The notes under the pieces were generated by a model that saw only the letters and a list, made by a program, of their open reading frames with translations, did no database searches and was not told where the DNA came from. The position numbers and the translations under genes are program-made. Below are positions 8,456 through 17,060 of a stretch of 58,234 nucleotides of DNA, one piece after another. Position 1 is the first letter of the stretch, and each line of letters starts with the position of its first letter. The stretch is from Flavobacteriales bacterium UBA1958 (lineage in GTDB: Bacteria; Bacteroidota; Bacteroidia; Flavobacteriales_D; Sanyastnellaceae): the NCBI GenBank assembly GCA_002336675.1, contig DDEI01000020.1, positions 1 through 58,234 of the forward strand, written 5' to 3'.

Positions 8456-8947
8456 TTCTGTGGCATCCTGTGGATTCATCTTTCCTGCAAGTATTAATGA
8501 TAACTGCTTTCTTCGAAGTGCTCCAGCAAACCTTGATTTTTCCTCATCTGACCCTGCTATCAAATGCGGGACTTGAATTGGAGAACCTACTTGATCCACG
8601 GCCACAAAGGTATATATCGCCTCATTGCATTGTATTTTTTCTCCAGTAGTATGGTGCTCCACCCAAACATTCATAAACACTTCCATAGAGCTCGAAAATG
8701 CTCTGCTAACTTTAGCCTCAATAGTAACGATGTCACCTAGCTTTATCGGTTGATTAAATGAAACATTATTCACAGCAGCTGTCACCACTACTCTTCTACA
8801 ATGTCTGTGCGCTGAAATAGCAGAGGTAATATCCATCCAATGCAAAAGCTTACCTCCCATCAGGTTCCCTAGAGTATTAGTATCATTTGGTAGCACGAGG
8901 TGCGTCCCCATGGCTAGGGTTTCTATTGCTTTTTTTGAGGATTTCAT
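8429..8947 (-). CDS. Acyl-CoA thioesterase, hotdog fold
   Basis: A 172-aa cytosolic acyl-CoA thioesterase of the 4HBT/BFIT-like group, hydrolysing acyl-CoA to free acid and CoA. The signature NTLGNLMGGKLLHWMD near residues 22-37 carries the conserved Asn and catalytic Asp, and AAVNNVSFNQPIKLGD follows as in family members. The frame is open to an ATG at 9010. The start at 8947 is preferred because a full promoter (TTG-N21-TAAGTTTG) lies between the two ATGs and homology begins there. The 3' end overlaps the convergent glycosyltransferase gene by 27 bp. Confidence 0.88.
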   Translation of the reverse strand: MKSSKKAIETLAMGTHLVLPNDTNTLGNLMGGKLLHWMDITSAISAHRHCRRVVVTAAVNNVSFNQPIKLGDIVTIEAKVSRAFSSSMEVFMNVWVEHHTTGEKIQCNEAIYTFVAVDQVGSPIQVPHLIAGSDEEKSRFAGALRRKQLSLILAGKMNPQDATELKALFFKD

Positions 8948-8965
8948 AATTATAAATTCTACTTG

Positions 8966-8997
8966 CAAACTTACCTTATTAGACATAAATACCTCAA
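8966..8997 (-). promoter_or_regulatory. Promoter of the thioesterase gene
   Basis: On the minus strand TTG (8997-8995), a 21-nt spacer and TAAGTTTG (8973-8966) match the Bacteroidota -33/-7 pattern. The predicted start near 8960 gives a leader of about 12 nt to the ATG at 8947 and excludes the upstream ATG at 9010. Confidence 0.7.
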
Positions 8998-9010
8998 GAA
9001 AAAAATCCAT

Positions 9011-9045
9011 AAAAAAAAACGCATCAGCATAAACTGAGGAGTTTT
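9011..9045 (-). terminator. Weak hairpin terminator after the T9SS cargo gene
   Basis: On the minus strand an imperfect stem (AAAAC/GTTTT outside, TCAG/CTGA inside, 3x3 internal loop) is followed by nine T. It lies just downstream of the 9069-10109 gene. Confidence 0.45.
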
Positions 9046-9068
9046 AAATATGTCAGTTAGTAAATGAA

Positions 9069-10109
9069 CTATTTAGCCACTACTACTCTTTGGAATCTAG
9101 ATCCGTTATTTCCAGTTAATCTAACCATATAAACTCCACTTTCTATTCCTGCTGTCTCAAACATCTGCTGGTAAGTTACACCTGCTTCTGCTGACCCTGA
9201 GAAAATGGTCTGAACTAAACTTCCATTTATATCTAATATATCTAATGTAACATGACATGTATTAGCCTCTCCATAGTTAATCTGAGATTTATAAATAACT
9301 GGATTAGGGAAGATATTGCCGATGAATAAACCTTCATCTAATAAATCAAATGAAACTTCTGTATCTAATCCTGAAAACTCGGAAGATGGGTATGACAATC
9401 CTAAGCCTTCATTTTCATTCCAAATATATTCGTGTGGAATATTGTTAGCAGCAGGATCTGGTAAATTCTCAAGGATTAAAGGACTAAAATTAAAACTAAA
9501 TTCACCATCCGTAGTAAATTGACCTATCAACACCGAGTTATTAACACCTGTCCCATAACCATTTAGGCTAGAAGATTGATTAAACCCCCCATTAAGTGCA
9601 ACCCAAGCCCCACCAGTAAATGTATTAATCTCTATATTACCTCCGGCTGTAAACTGCGGAATCCAATTTGCAGCTGGGTCAGGGATAGAAGTAGTAGCAC
9701 CATTTCCTGCAATTTCTCCTAGAGGATTTTCAGAAGTAATAGGCGTTCCAAGTTTAGTGTCAGAAATCTGTCCTATGGTAACTCCAGAGCTGTACCTTAA
9801 ATCTTCAAGACCAAAGTTTTCTATCAATAAGGAGTTAATTCCAGAAAGAAGCTCTGAAAAATGAGCATCTGACCTGTAAAAATTAGTAGAAGTAGAAAAA
9901 TTCAACGGATATTCAACATTACCACTAATACTAGTGACAAAGTCTGTCCCGCTTACTGTATTGACAAATACACGATAAGTAGTCTGACCAGTAAGCGAGG
10001 GTATTGAACCGTCATGAGAAATTTGATCTACGGAGACATTCGTCAACTGCCCGTGAGATAAGCCACACCATAAGAGGCAGACCAAGGTACTTGGTAAAAG
10101 TTTTTGCAT
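9069..10109 (-). CDS. T9SS type A sorting-domain protein, function unknown
   Basis: A 346-aa secreted protein. A Sec signal peptide covers about residues 1-20 (MQKLLPSTLVCLLWCGLSHG). The final 80 residues form a type A T9SS C-terminal domain, with NIFPNPV, a DINGSLV strand, SGVYMVRL and a basic end (RVVVAK). The central part is rich in Gly, Asn, Ser and Thr with beta-type patterning; I recognise no catalytic domain. The protein should cross the outer membrane through the T9SS, whose porU and porV genes lie at the right end of this window. It is single-gene, with its own promoter box and a weak terminator. Confidence 0.87.
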   Translation of the reverse strand: MQKLLPSTLVCLLWCGLSHGQLTNVSVDQISHDGSIPSLTGQTTYRVFVNTVSGTDFVTSISGNVEYPLNFSTSTNFYRSDAHFSELLSGINSLLIENFGLEDLRYSSGVTIGQISDTKLGTPITSENPLGEIAGNGATTSIPDPAANWIPQFTAGGNIEINTFTGGAWVALNGGFNQSSSLNGYGTGVNNSVLIGQFTTDGEFSFNFSPLILENLPDPAANNIPHEYIWNENEGLGLSYPSSEFSGLDTEVSFDLLDEGLFIGNIFPNPVIYKSQINYGEANTCHVTLDILDINGSLVQTIFSGSAEAGVTYQQMFETAGIESGVYMVRLTGNNGSRFQRVVVAK

Positions 10110-10153
10110 GACAGTTTATAATTTTATCTCAACTTTTGAATTAAAGCCAATTA

Positions 10154-10161
10154 CAAAGATA
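10154..10161 (-). promoter_or_regulatory. -7 promoter element of the T9SS cargo gene
   Basis: On the minus strand TATCTTTG matches TAnnTTTG and lies 44 nt before the ATG at 10109. No clear -33 element is visible. Confidence 0.5.
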
Positions 10162-10335
10162 TAAAAAAATGCAATAAATAATTCCGACTACTTTTTACAT
10201 CCATTAAAAAAAATGATTCGTCGATTAAATTCATTATTTCATCGAATTAATCAAAAACATCAGGAAATAAAATTGAAGAAGAAATATTTTTTTACAAAAA
10301 AATCAAGCTATACAAAGAAATAGAATCAATTATAT

Positions 10336-10343
10336 TATATTTG
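10336..10343 (+). promoter_or_regulatory. -7 promoter element of tRNA-Phe
   Basis: TATATTTG matches TAnnTTTG and ends 11 nt before the mature tRNA 5' end, so the precursor leader would be only a few bases. Confidence 0.65.
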
Positions 10344-10354
10344 CGCCCCGATTT

Positions 10355-10427
<73 letters not shown>

Positions 10428-10428
10428 C

Positions 10429-10461
10429 AAAAAAACGCCTCAATGTGAGGCGTTTTTTTTT
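10429..10461 (+). terminator. Intrinsic terminator of tRNA-Phe
   Basis: An 8-bp perfect stem ACGCCTCA/TGAGGCGT with a 3-nt loop (10435-10453), flanked by an A-run and followed by a T-run. It is nearly symmetrical, so it may work in both directions. Confidence 0.9.
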
Positions 10462-10517
10462 GAATACTAATTCTTAATAAGATGCTAAGTCTTCATTCAA
10501 AACAGAAGGTTATTCCT

Positions 10518-10525
10518 TAAATTTG
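10518..10525 (+). promoter_or_regulatory. -7 promoter element of the lpx operon, near-leaderless
   Basis: TAAATTTG matches TAnnTTTG and ends 7 nt before the lpxD ATG at 10533. A start 5-8 nt after the box would be at or just before the ATG. No TTG is seen at -33 distance. Confidence 0.6.
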
Positions 10526-10532
10526 ACACTTG

Positions 10533-11576
10533 ATGAATTTTAAGGCAACAGAAATAGCTCATCTAATTAATGGTGTAATACTAGGAAATGAAAACGTCCA
10601 TGTAGATGGATTTAATGGAATAGAACTCGCTCAAGAAGGTGATATCACCTTCTGCGATAATGATAAATTCCTAGAAAAAGCAATACATTGCAATGCAAGT
10701 ATCATAATCGTTTCTCAAAAAATAGATGCTACTCTATTCAATCTTTCAAAACATAGCTTAATCATAGTAGACAACCCACGGATGGGATTGGCGATCTTAT
10801 TGTGGCATTATAAAAAGAGCACTAATCCCTATAGCGGAATTTCTGAACACGCACAAATTTCTGAATCTTCCACGGTCAGCGACTCCTCTTATATTGGTTC
10901 CGCTGTAATCGGAGAACATTCTCTAATCGGGGAAGACTGCGAAATTCATGATGGAGTAGTAATAGGCCGTTCTATAAAAATAGGAAAGAACTGTGTTTTT
11001 CACTCAGGAGTGAGAATACTCGATGATTGCATAATAGGTGATGACGTGACAATTCAGGCTAATGCTATAATAGGCAGTGATGGATTTGGGTTTGTCCCAA
11101 ATTCTTCTAATTCATTCATGAAAATTCCACATATAGGTAATGTAATATTGGAAGATCATGTAGAGATAGGAGCGGGAACCTGTATAGATCGAGGAACCAT
11201 GGGCTCTACTATAATTAGAAAAGGAGTCAAACTAGACAACTTAATCCAAGTCGCTCATAATGTAGAAATCGGTGAAAACACCGTTATCGCCGCTCAAACG
11301 GGAATAGCTGGTTCAACTAAAATTGGCAAAAACTGTATGATAGGCGGACAGGTGGGTATAGGAGGGCATATCTCTATAGCAGACGGTGTTAAAATAGCAG
11401 GCCAAAGCGGAGTGGGAAATAGCATTACAGAAGAAAATATGATTATTCAAGGTTCTCCATCCCTTAAAATAAAAGATTATAAAATGTCATACATTGGATT
11501 TAAGAAACTCCCAGAGATTATGAAAGAACTTCATAATCTTAAGAAAGAAATAATTGAATTAAAATCAAAGAACTAA
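10533..11576 (+). CDS. lpxD: UDP-3-O-(3-hydroxyacyl)glucosamine N-acyltransferase
   Basis: A 347-aa enzyme that adds the second acyl chain in lipid A synthesis, using an acyl-ACP donor, in the cytosol. The N-terminal uridine-binding domain (about residues 1-95) is followed by a left-handed beta-helix of hexapeptide repeats (IGxxxxIG types, about 100-310). The catalytic His lies in NLIQVAHNVEIGENTVIAAQ. A short C-terminal helix ends the protein. A TTG immediately upstream (10530) is also in frame, but the ATG at 10533 is the natural start. It opens a four-gene operon lpxD, lpxC-fabZ, lpxA, ABC ATPase. Confidence 0.95.
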   Translation: MNFKATEIAHLINGVILGNENVHVDGFNGIELAQEGDITFCDNDKFLEKAIHCNASIIIVSQKIDATLFNLSKHSLIIVDNPRMGLAILLWHYKKSTNPYSGISEHAQISESSTVSDSSYIGSAVIGEHSLIGEDCEIHDGVVIGRSIKIGKNCVFHSGVRILDDCIIGDDVTIQANAIIGSDGFGFVPNSSNSFMKIPHIGNVILEDHVEIGAGTCIDRGTMGSTIIRKGVKLDNLIQVAHNVEIGENTVIAAQTGIAGSTKIGKNCMIGGQVGIGGHISIADGVKIAGQSGVGNSITEENMIIQGSPSLKIKDYKMSYIGFKKLPEIMKELHNLKKEIIELKSKN

Positions 11577-11577
11577 A

Positions 11578-12969
11578 TTGGTAAAGCAAAGAACCTTGTC
11601 AGCACCTGTGAAACTATCAGGAATAGGACTTCATACAGGAGCAATTTGTGAGATAGAACTTTGTCCCGCACCTGAAAATCATTGGTATAAATTTCAGCGA
11701 ATCGATCTAGAAAACGAGCCTATCATAGAGGCATCTGCCCTAAATGTAAGTACCACAAGAAGGGGCACTACACTAGCAAAAAATGGGGCTGAAGTAAATA
11801 CTGTGGAACATCTATTAGCCGCACTTTACGCTTCAGAAGTAGATAATGTCCTTATCAAAATAAATGGCCCAGAAATTCCTATTCTTGACGGAAGCGCTAA
11901 ACCTTTCATAGAAGCTGTAGAGACTGCAGGAATTACAGAACAGTTAGCAGAAAGAAACTTCATAAATATAGAAGAGACTATTCCTTTTGAAATAATTGAA
12001 ATAGAAGCGGAGTTTTTAGCTGTACCAACTCTCGGAGATGAATACCGGATAACAGTTATGGTAGATTACAAATCTCCTGTACTAGGAACTCAACATGCTA
12101 GTATGTATAAGCTTGAGGATTTCAAAACTGAAATTAGCGGTTGCAGGACTTTTGTCTTTTTAAAAGAAGTATCCGCATTGGCTCAAGCTGGATTAATAAA
12201 GGGAGGGGATTTAGACAATGCCCTGGTATTAGTAGAAAAAGAGTATACTCAAGGTGAAATAAAAGCTATTTTAGAATTGTTGGGCAAACCTGACTTAGAG
12301 GTTAAAGTTGAGGTCGGTTATTTAAATTCTTCTAAACCCATTTTTCAAAACGAGCCTGCAAGACACAAGCTACTCGACATAGTCGGTGATTTAGCTCTTA
12401 CTGGAAAGTTTATTAAAGGACATATTTTAGCCGCTAGACCCGGGCATCATTCAAATGTTGAATTTGCTAAAAAGCTCATAGAATATGATAGGTCGAAGAG
12501 AGGTCGGTTCGATATTGACCTAACGAAAAAACCTTTGTATGACATCAACCAAATTACAAAGATGCTACCTCATCGGTATCCGTTTTTATTAGTAGATAAA
12601 ATAATGGAAATGGATGAAAAAGAAATCATAGGTGTGAAGAACATCACCATGAATGAGCCTTTTTTTACTGGTCACTTTCCTGAAAACCCTGTAATGCCTG
12701 GTGTGCTTCAGCTAGAGGCTATGGCTCAGGTAGGAGGGATATTCGCATTAAGTTCATTAGATGATCCTGAAAAATACAGCACCTACTTCTTAAAAATAGA
12801 TAATGTAAAGTTTAAACAAAAGGTCTTACCTGGCGACACCATAGTTTTTAGGCTTAAACTAGATTCACCTATAAGAAGAGGACTTGTTAATATGACCGGT
12901 GTAGCTTATGTTAACGGAAAACCGGTGAGTGAAGCATCTATGCTAGCACAAATAGTCAAAGACAAATAA
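11578..12969 (+). CDS. lpxC/fabZ: Bifunctional LpxC deacetylase / FabZ dehydratase fusion
   Basis: A 463-aa fusion typical of Bacteroidota. Residues 1 to about 315 are the Zn-dependent UDP-3-O-acyl-GlcNAc deacetylase, the committed step of lipid A synthesis. Zinc ligands are H78 (VEHLLAAL) plus H263 and D267 (RHKLLDIVGD). From about residue 322 comes FabZ, the 3-hydroxyacyl-ACP dehydratase, with LPHRYPFLLVD and catalytic H366 (GHFPENPVMPG) and E380. The start is TTG: it follows the lpxD stop by one base, and the conserved N-terminus VKQRTLSAPVKLSGIGLHTG begins there with no ATG available. The fusion ties the membrane fatty-acid and lipid A pathways together. Confidence 0.96.
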   Translation: MVKQRTLSAPVKLSGIGLHTGAICEIELCPAPENHWYKFQRIDLENEPIIEASALNVSTTRRGTTLAKNGAEVNTVEHLLAALYASEVDNVLIKINGPEIPILDGSAKPFIEAVETAGITEQLAERNFINIEETIPFEIIEIEAEFLAVPTLGDEYRITVMVDYKSPVLGTQHASMYKLEDFKTEISGCRTFVFLKEVSALAQAGLIKGGDLDNALVLVEKEYTQGEIKAILELLGKPDLEVKVEVGYLNSSKPIFQNEPARHKLLDIVGDLALTGKFIKGHILAARPGHHSNVEFAKKLIEYDRSKRGRFDIDLTKKPLYDINQITKMLPHRYPFLLVDKIMEMDEKEIIGVKNITMNEPFFTGHFPENPVMPGVLQLEAMAQVGGIFALSSLDDPEKYSTYFLKIDNVKFKQKVLPGDTIVFRLKLDSPIRRGLVNMTGVAYVNGKPVSEASMLAQIVKDK

Positions 12970-12983
12970 AATATAGCCATATC

Positions 12984-13748
12984 ATGAATAGTATTCATTC
13001 AAATGCGCAGATAGGAGAGGGAACTACAGTAGGAGCTTTTTCTGTAGTAGAAGAAAATGTAAAGATTGGCGACAACTGCTGGATAGGTCCTAATGTAACC
13101 ATTATGAATGGAGCTAGAATTGGTGACAATTGTCGGGTTTTTCCTGGTGCCGTAATTAGTGCTATTCCCCAAGACCTCAAATATAACGATGAAGACACAC
13201 TAGCTGAAATAGGCTCTAACACTACCATAAGAGAATGCGTTACAATAAATAAGGGGACCACAGACAGAAACACTACTAAAGTGGGGAACAACTGTCTGCT
13301 AATGGCATACGTGCACATAGCCCACGACACTTTTGTAGGGAATAACTGTATTATCGCTAATAGTGCGAATATAGCAGGACATGTTGACATCGAGGACTGG
13401 GTTATAATAGAGGGCGTAGTGGCCATTCAGCAATTTGTAACCATAGGTCAGCATGCATTTATTGGAGGCGGAAGTCATGTTAGAAAAAATGTCCCGCCCT
13501 TTATTAAAGCCGCTAGAGAGCCACTTTCTTATGTAGGAGTGAACTCTATAGGCTTAAGAAGAAGAGGATTCGAAAATGATGTAGTTACTAGTATAGAAGA
13601 CATTTATCGAGCTTTATACGTTCATAATAATAACATCACTCAAGCGGTAAAAGCTGCTGAAATGGAACTTCCTAGTAGTAAATCAAAGGATCTAATTCTG
13701 AACTTCATAAGGCATAGTGACAAAGGAATTATTCGCGGACCTTTTTAA
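12984..13748 (+). CDS. lpxA: UDP-N-acetylglucosamine O-acyltransferase
   Basis: A 254-aa first enzyme of lipid A synthesis, transferring a 3-hydroxyacyl chain from ACP to UDP-GlcNAc. The N-terminal two thirds are hexapeptide-repeat beta-helix. The catalytic His region AYVHIAHDTFVGNN lies near residues 113-126, and the IGGGSHVRKNVPPFIKA loop is typical. The C-terminal helical part (GLRRRGFEND) is also as in the family. It starts 14 nt after lpxC-fabZ. Length is slightly below the E. coli enzyme. Confidence 0.95.
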   Translation: MNSIHSNAQIGEGTTVGAFSVVEENVKIGDNCWIGPNVTIMNGARIGDNCRVFPGAVISAIPQDLKYNDEDTLAEIGSNTTIRECVTINKGTTDRNTTKVGNNCLLMAYVHIAHDTFVGNNCIIANSANIAGHVDIEDWVIIEGVVAIQQFVTIGQHAFIGGGSHVRKNVPPFIKAAREPLSYVGVNSIGLRRRGFENDVVTSIEDIYRALYVHNNNITQAVKAAEMELPSSKSKDLILNFIRHSDKGIIRGPF

Positions 13749-13759
13749 ATTTAAAATTT

Positions 13760-14368
13760 CTGGAAATCACTCTAGACAATATCACTCATTCTTACAAAGG
13801 GAATAACGTTTTTTCATCTCTTTCAAAAAGATTTGAACCTAACTCGAAAACCGTTATCCTAGGAAATAATGGTTCAGGGAAGTCTACACTATTGAAGATC
13901 ATAAGCTCTTTCATTACGCCGAGCACAGGTGAAGTAATATACACAAAGGATGGGAATCTCATCCCGACAGATTTAATCCCTTTCCAAATATGCTCCTGTA
14001 GTCCTTTTATGGAACTAGAGGGAAATTACAGCTTAGATGAACTTTTCGAGTTTCATTTTTCACTTAGGCAAATTAAATACGGCTATTCCAAGGAAAACTT
14101 TTTTGAGCTATGCTATCTCTCCGATGCTCAATTTAAAAAAGTAAAGGAACTATCCAGTGGAATGACGCAACGCTTGAAGCTAGCTTTTACATTTCTGACT
14201 GAATCTAGTTTAATACTTTTAGATGAACCATGCATGAACCTAGACAAAAACGGCATCGAGATGTATACTTCGTTCATTAAAAACCTAGGAGATAAAACCA
14301 CTCAAATAGTTGCTAGCAACTCTCATCTAAAGGAGTATGAACATTGCAACGCTGAGATAATACTCTAA
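13760..14368 (+). CDS. ABC transporter ATP-binding protein with no ordinary start codon
   Basis: A 202-aa ABC ATPase if counted from CTG 13760. It has Walker A GNNGSGKS (35-42), a Q-loop region near QICSCSPF, the signature LSSGMTQR (about 131), Walker B LILLDEP with catalytic Glu (about 156) and a switch-region His in SNSHL. The frame is open from 13721, just after a TGA. Between there and Walker A no ATG, GTG or TTG occurs; the first TTG (13892) lies after Walker A and would destroy the domain. CTG at 13760 fits the usual N-terminus (MEITLDNITHSYKG) and lies 11 nt after the lpxA stop. No permease gene is adjacent. It could be a gene with a rare start codon, translated by coupling to lpxA, or one with a lost start. 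Confidence 0.75.
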   Translation: MEITLDNITHSYKGNNVFSSLSKRFEPNSKTVILGNNGSGKSTLLKIISSFITPSTGEVIYTKDGNLIPTDLIPFQICSCSPFMELEGNYSLDELFEFHFSLRQIKYGYSKENFFELCYLSDAQFKKVKELSSGMTQRLKLAFTFLTESSLILLDEPCMNLDKNGIEMYTSFIKNLGDKTTQIVASNSHLKEYEHCNAEIIL

Positions 14369-14486
14369 AAATGCTGTCCTCTTCTTTACCAGTATTTACA
14401 ATCTGCACCAGAGCTAAATATTACGTCAAGAGAGTGCGACATAGAAGACTCTATAAAGCCAAGAACAGATGACACTTAGCTATTAA

Positions 14487-15059
14487 TCAAGGACTAATTC
14501 TGAGCCACCCTAAAACACTACTATCTGTCTGAAAGTAGCGCCCCTGAATTGATTTACCAATAGTTATTTCATCTCTAGATTTCTTATTTACATTTTGCTG
14601 GATGATTTCTACAGTCGATCTATTAGCCGAAATTACGATAGCTACATGACCATATCCTCCTGCAAAAACTAGAACATCACCCGAAGAGGGCATGCTTGCT
14701 CCATTATTCTTAAACTGAATTAAACCACGAGAAGAATTAAATTCTCCATTTGGAACACTCTCATCATAATAATCAACTGCATTTCCCAAATCAGAAAGCA
14801 TCTTATGACCGTAGATTTCTAAATAATACCGTCTAACAAATTCTACACACTGCCATTTTACTCCTAAAAGATACCCATCATCAGTATAATTCACTCCATG
14901 AATACCTGCAGAAGTGCCGTTATAATATATGGGTACATCATTAAAGGAGTCTAACTCCTCTCCTAACTCATAGTATTGAAAAGGAAAGTCGAAATGGTAA
15001 GAAAGACTTGCAAATATGACCGCAACAACTGAGAATGATAACGGAATTACTATCCTCAA
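14487..15059 (-). CDS. CHAP-domain amidase/peptidase, membrane-anchored or secreted
   Basis: A 190-aa protein with an N-terminal hydrophobic helix (about residues 4-21), acting as signal peptide or anchor, and a CHAP domain. The catalytic Cys is C71 (KWQCVEFVRRYY) and the His is H138 (GYGHVAIV). CHAP enzymes cleave peptidoglycan peptides or glutathionylspermidine-type amides; the substrate here is not known. The start is TTG (15059-15057), overlapping the upstream stop as TTGA, with no other start near. This indicates tight translational coupling to the DUF4301 gene. Confidence 0.82.
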   Translation of the reverse strand: MRIVIPLSFSVVAVIFASLSYHFDFPFQYYELGEELDSFNDVPIYYNGTSAGIHGVNYTDDGYLLGVKWQCVEFVRRYYLEIYGHKMLSDLGNAVDYYDESVPNGEFNSSRGLIQFKNNGASMPSSGDVLVFAGGYGHVAIVISANRSTVEIIQQNVNKKSRDEITIGKSIQGRYFQTDSSVLGWLRISP

Positions 15060-16471
15060 TTTTGATGAGATTCTTTTAATAAATCATTTACTGTTTTAAC
15101 AGGGTTAAAAGTCTCTGAAGGAACTTCTAAAAATACAGAATTCCAATTAGCCATAGCTCCATTCCATAATCCAGGAAGTTCGAGGGTTTTAATCTCTTTT
15201 CCTCTATAATTTTTAACAGAGGTGAAAAAGGAATCTTTATTCATAAATTCTGATAAATCGTATTTCTCAGATTTATAATTCTTAATGCCACAGACAATAT
15301 CCACAGGGTTAAAATGAGTGGCCATTTTTAATGCTTTGACGTGGTCAGAATTAGTTTTATCTAACTCTGCCGCTTCTACTATTTGCAAAGAAACTCCCGT
15401 CTTCTTGTCTTTAACATAAAAAGGCCCTCCACCAGGCTGCCCCATCTCCTTCACCATTCCGCACACCCGGATTGGCCTAAACAACAACTCTTTTAAATTA
15501 CTTGAAATTAAACCCTTATACCCGAAAGTGTCAGACAAAAAACTCATTGCTTCATCAGAATATATTCCTTCCTCTACTTGTCTTTGAAAATGAAATATCT
15601 TCTTAGACAATTTAACTAAATACCCCCCTAGTATTTGCTTCCATCTAGATTGTATTTCCTGAGCAGACTCTTTCACAACATTGTCTATGTTTTTAATAAA
15701 GATTAGATCGGAATCAATTTCGTTTAAATTATAAATGAGAGACCCATGACCCCCAGGCCTAAAGAAGGTGTTTCCTAATTCATCTTTCACCACTTCTTTA
15801 ACAGTATCTAATGCTAAAGTGTCCGTTTCAGGCTTTTGTACCGAGTAACCTAAGATAATATCTTCTCTATTTAGCTCAGCTATATAGGACGCTAACATTT
15901 CTTCAACTTGCATTCTATGAGATGGAGAAACAGTAAAGTGAATCTGAATTTTTTTCCTTTTACAGACATACTTAACAGCTTCATTTACATGAATCTGAAA
16001 AGGGTTGAGAGTTCTTTCACACTTATGAAAAGGAACTAATCCTTTCGGTGAATTAGAGTAATTCAACCCCGAGGGTTTTAATATTAAATCAGACAGGTCT
16101 TGAAATCGTTGATCAGAAATAAGCTCTCTAAGATTCACATGATAAAGGTCATTGCATTTTTCTCTTAGTTCAGAAATAAAAGGAAATTCATGTATTCTTT
16201 CTAAAAACTCACTTACCAGAGTGCTCCCCTTTTCTGATAAATCATGAATATGTTTGAACATTCGGCTTGCTGCGCCTGAAGCAGGTACAAATTTCACAAC
16301 ATCTCCACTGTATTCTTCATACTCTTTGATAAGTAAGTTTCTCTCGAACTCATCTATCCTATTGATTCCGTCACCAATAGACGCAGCGCGATCAATATCG
16401 GCAAATCTATCTTCTTTTTCTAAAGCACTAATTTGATTTTCTACAGGAAAAAATAACTTTTCAGCATCCAT
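15056..16471 (-). CDS. DUF4301 family protein
   Basis: A 471-aa cytosolic protein. The region KFVPASGAASRMFK near residues 60-75 is a nucleotidyltransferase-like G-rich loop characteristic of DUF4301, and RPGGHGSLIYNLNEID resembles sugar-nucleotide pyrophosphorylase folds. The biochemical role is unknown. The frame is open to 16615, but that would overlap the Hpt gene and run through its terminator. The ATG at 16471 (MDAEKLFF) lies downstream of that terminator and is preferred. It is coupled by overlap to the CHAP gene. Confidence 0.8.
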   Translation of the reverse strand: MDAEKLFFPVENQISALEKEDRFADIDRAASIGDGINRIDEFERNLLIKEYEEYSGDVVKFVPASGAASRMFKHIHDLSEKGSTLVSEFLERIHEFPFISELREKCNDLYHVNLRELISDQRFQDLSDLILKPSGLNYSNSPKGLVPFHKCERTLNPFQIHVNEAVKYVCKRKKIQIHFTVSPSHRMQVEEMLASYIAELNREDIILGYSVQKPETDTLALDTVKEVVKDELGNTFFRPGGHGSLIYNLNEIDSDLIFIKNIDNVVKESAQEIQSRWKQILGGYLVKLSKKIFHFQRQVEEGIYSDEAMSFLSDTFGYKGLISSNLKELLFRPIRVCGMVKEMGQPGGGPFYVKDKKTGVSLQIVEAAELDKTNSDHVKALKMATHFNPVDIVCGIKNYKSEKYDLSEFMNKDSFFTSVKNYRGKEIKTLELPGLWNGAMANWNSVFLEVPSETFNPVKTVNDLLKESHQN

Positions 16472-16508
16472 TTTTAACACAGTTCTGTTCGAGCGGAAAG
16501 TTAAGACA

Positions 16509-16542
16509 TAAAAAAACCTAATGGAAACGCTCCAACAGGTTT
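16509..16542 (-). terminator. Terminator of the Hpt gene
   Basis: On the minus strand AAACCT and AGGTTT enclose TGGA/TCCA with a 2x2 internal loop and a 5-nt loop, followed by seven T. It lies between the Hpt stop and the DUF4301 start. Confidence 0.7.
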
Positions 16543-16565
16543 GGTTAACTTTTATTTGTTTAGGT

Positions 16566-16928
16566 TTATTCTTGTAATAAATACTCCAGCTGGACTGAGA
16601 TACCATTATAATCATTTAAAACTCTCGATACTAAATTTTCTAACAACGCTCCTTCACCACCGTTTTTTGATTTTTTTTCTATTTCTAAAACCGCAGCTTC
16701 CATGTCTTTAAGCCCTAACATAGCTATGCTAGACTTAGCCTTATGGGCTAAAGGATGAAGTGCACTAAAATCTGCCCTTAGGACACATTCCTGCATTTGA
16801 TTAAAGTAATCTGGTACTTGTTTTACAAACATTATAATAATCTGATGTATCATTTCTTTGTTTCCTTGAAAAACTTGATTTAAGTATGACAAGTCAAAAG
16901 AAGGATACTGATTTTCATTGTCTATCAT
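16566..16928 (-). CDS. Hpt (histidine phosphotransfer) domain protein
   Basis: A 120-aa single-domain phosphorelay protein. The four-helix HPt signature LHPLAHKAKSSIAMLG places the phospho-accepting His at H62. No kinase or receiver gene is adjacent, so its partners are encoded elsewhere, probably a hybrid histidine kinase and a response regulator. It is monocistronic, with a terminator after it and divergent galE before it. Confidence 0.88.
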   Translation of the reverse strand: MIDNENQYPSFDLSYLNQVFQGNKEMIHQIIIMFVKQVPDYFNQMQECVLRADFSALHPLAHKAKSSIAMLGLKDMEAAVLEIEKKSKNGGEGALLENLVSRVLNDYNGISVQLEYLLQE

Positions 16929-17060
16929 CTTTAAACATTTTGTTGGATGTTACTTAAATACGGGTTTGGTTCAAGATTAGTTTCAGGAGATCACATAAAA
17001 TTTACCCCGTTAGGGTTTTAGCCTTAGTCTATTTGTATTTTAGCACTCGATTCACTATCC

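Noticed and set aside
14371..14472. 33-codon plus-strand frame just after the ABC ATPase, ending in a Lys/Arg-rich segment
   Set aside because: It is very short, matches no known family, and purine-rich DNA gives such sequences by chance. No promoter is present. Not listed as a gene.
16471..16615. N-terminal extension of the DUF4301 frame
   Set aside because: It would overlap the end of the Hpt gene and pass through a terminator hairpin. The family similarity begins at the ATG at 16471.
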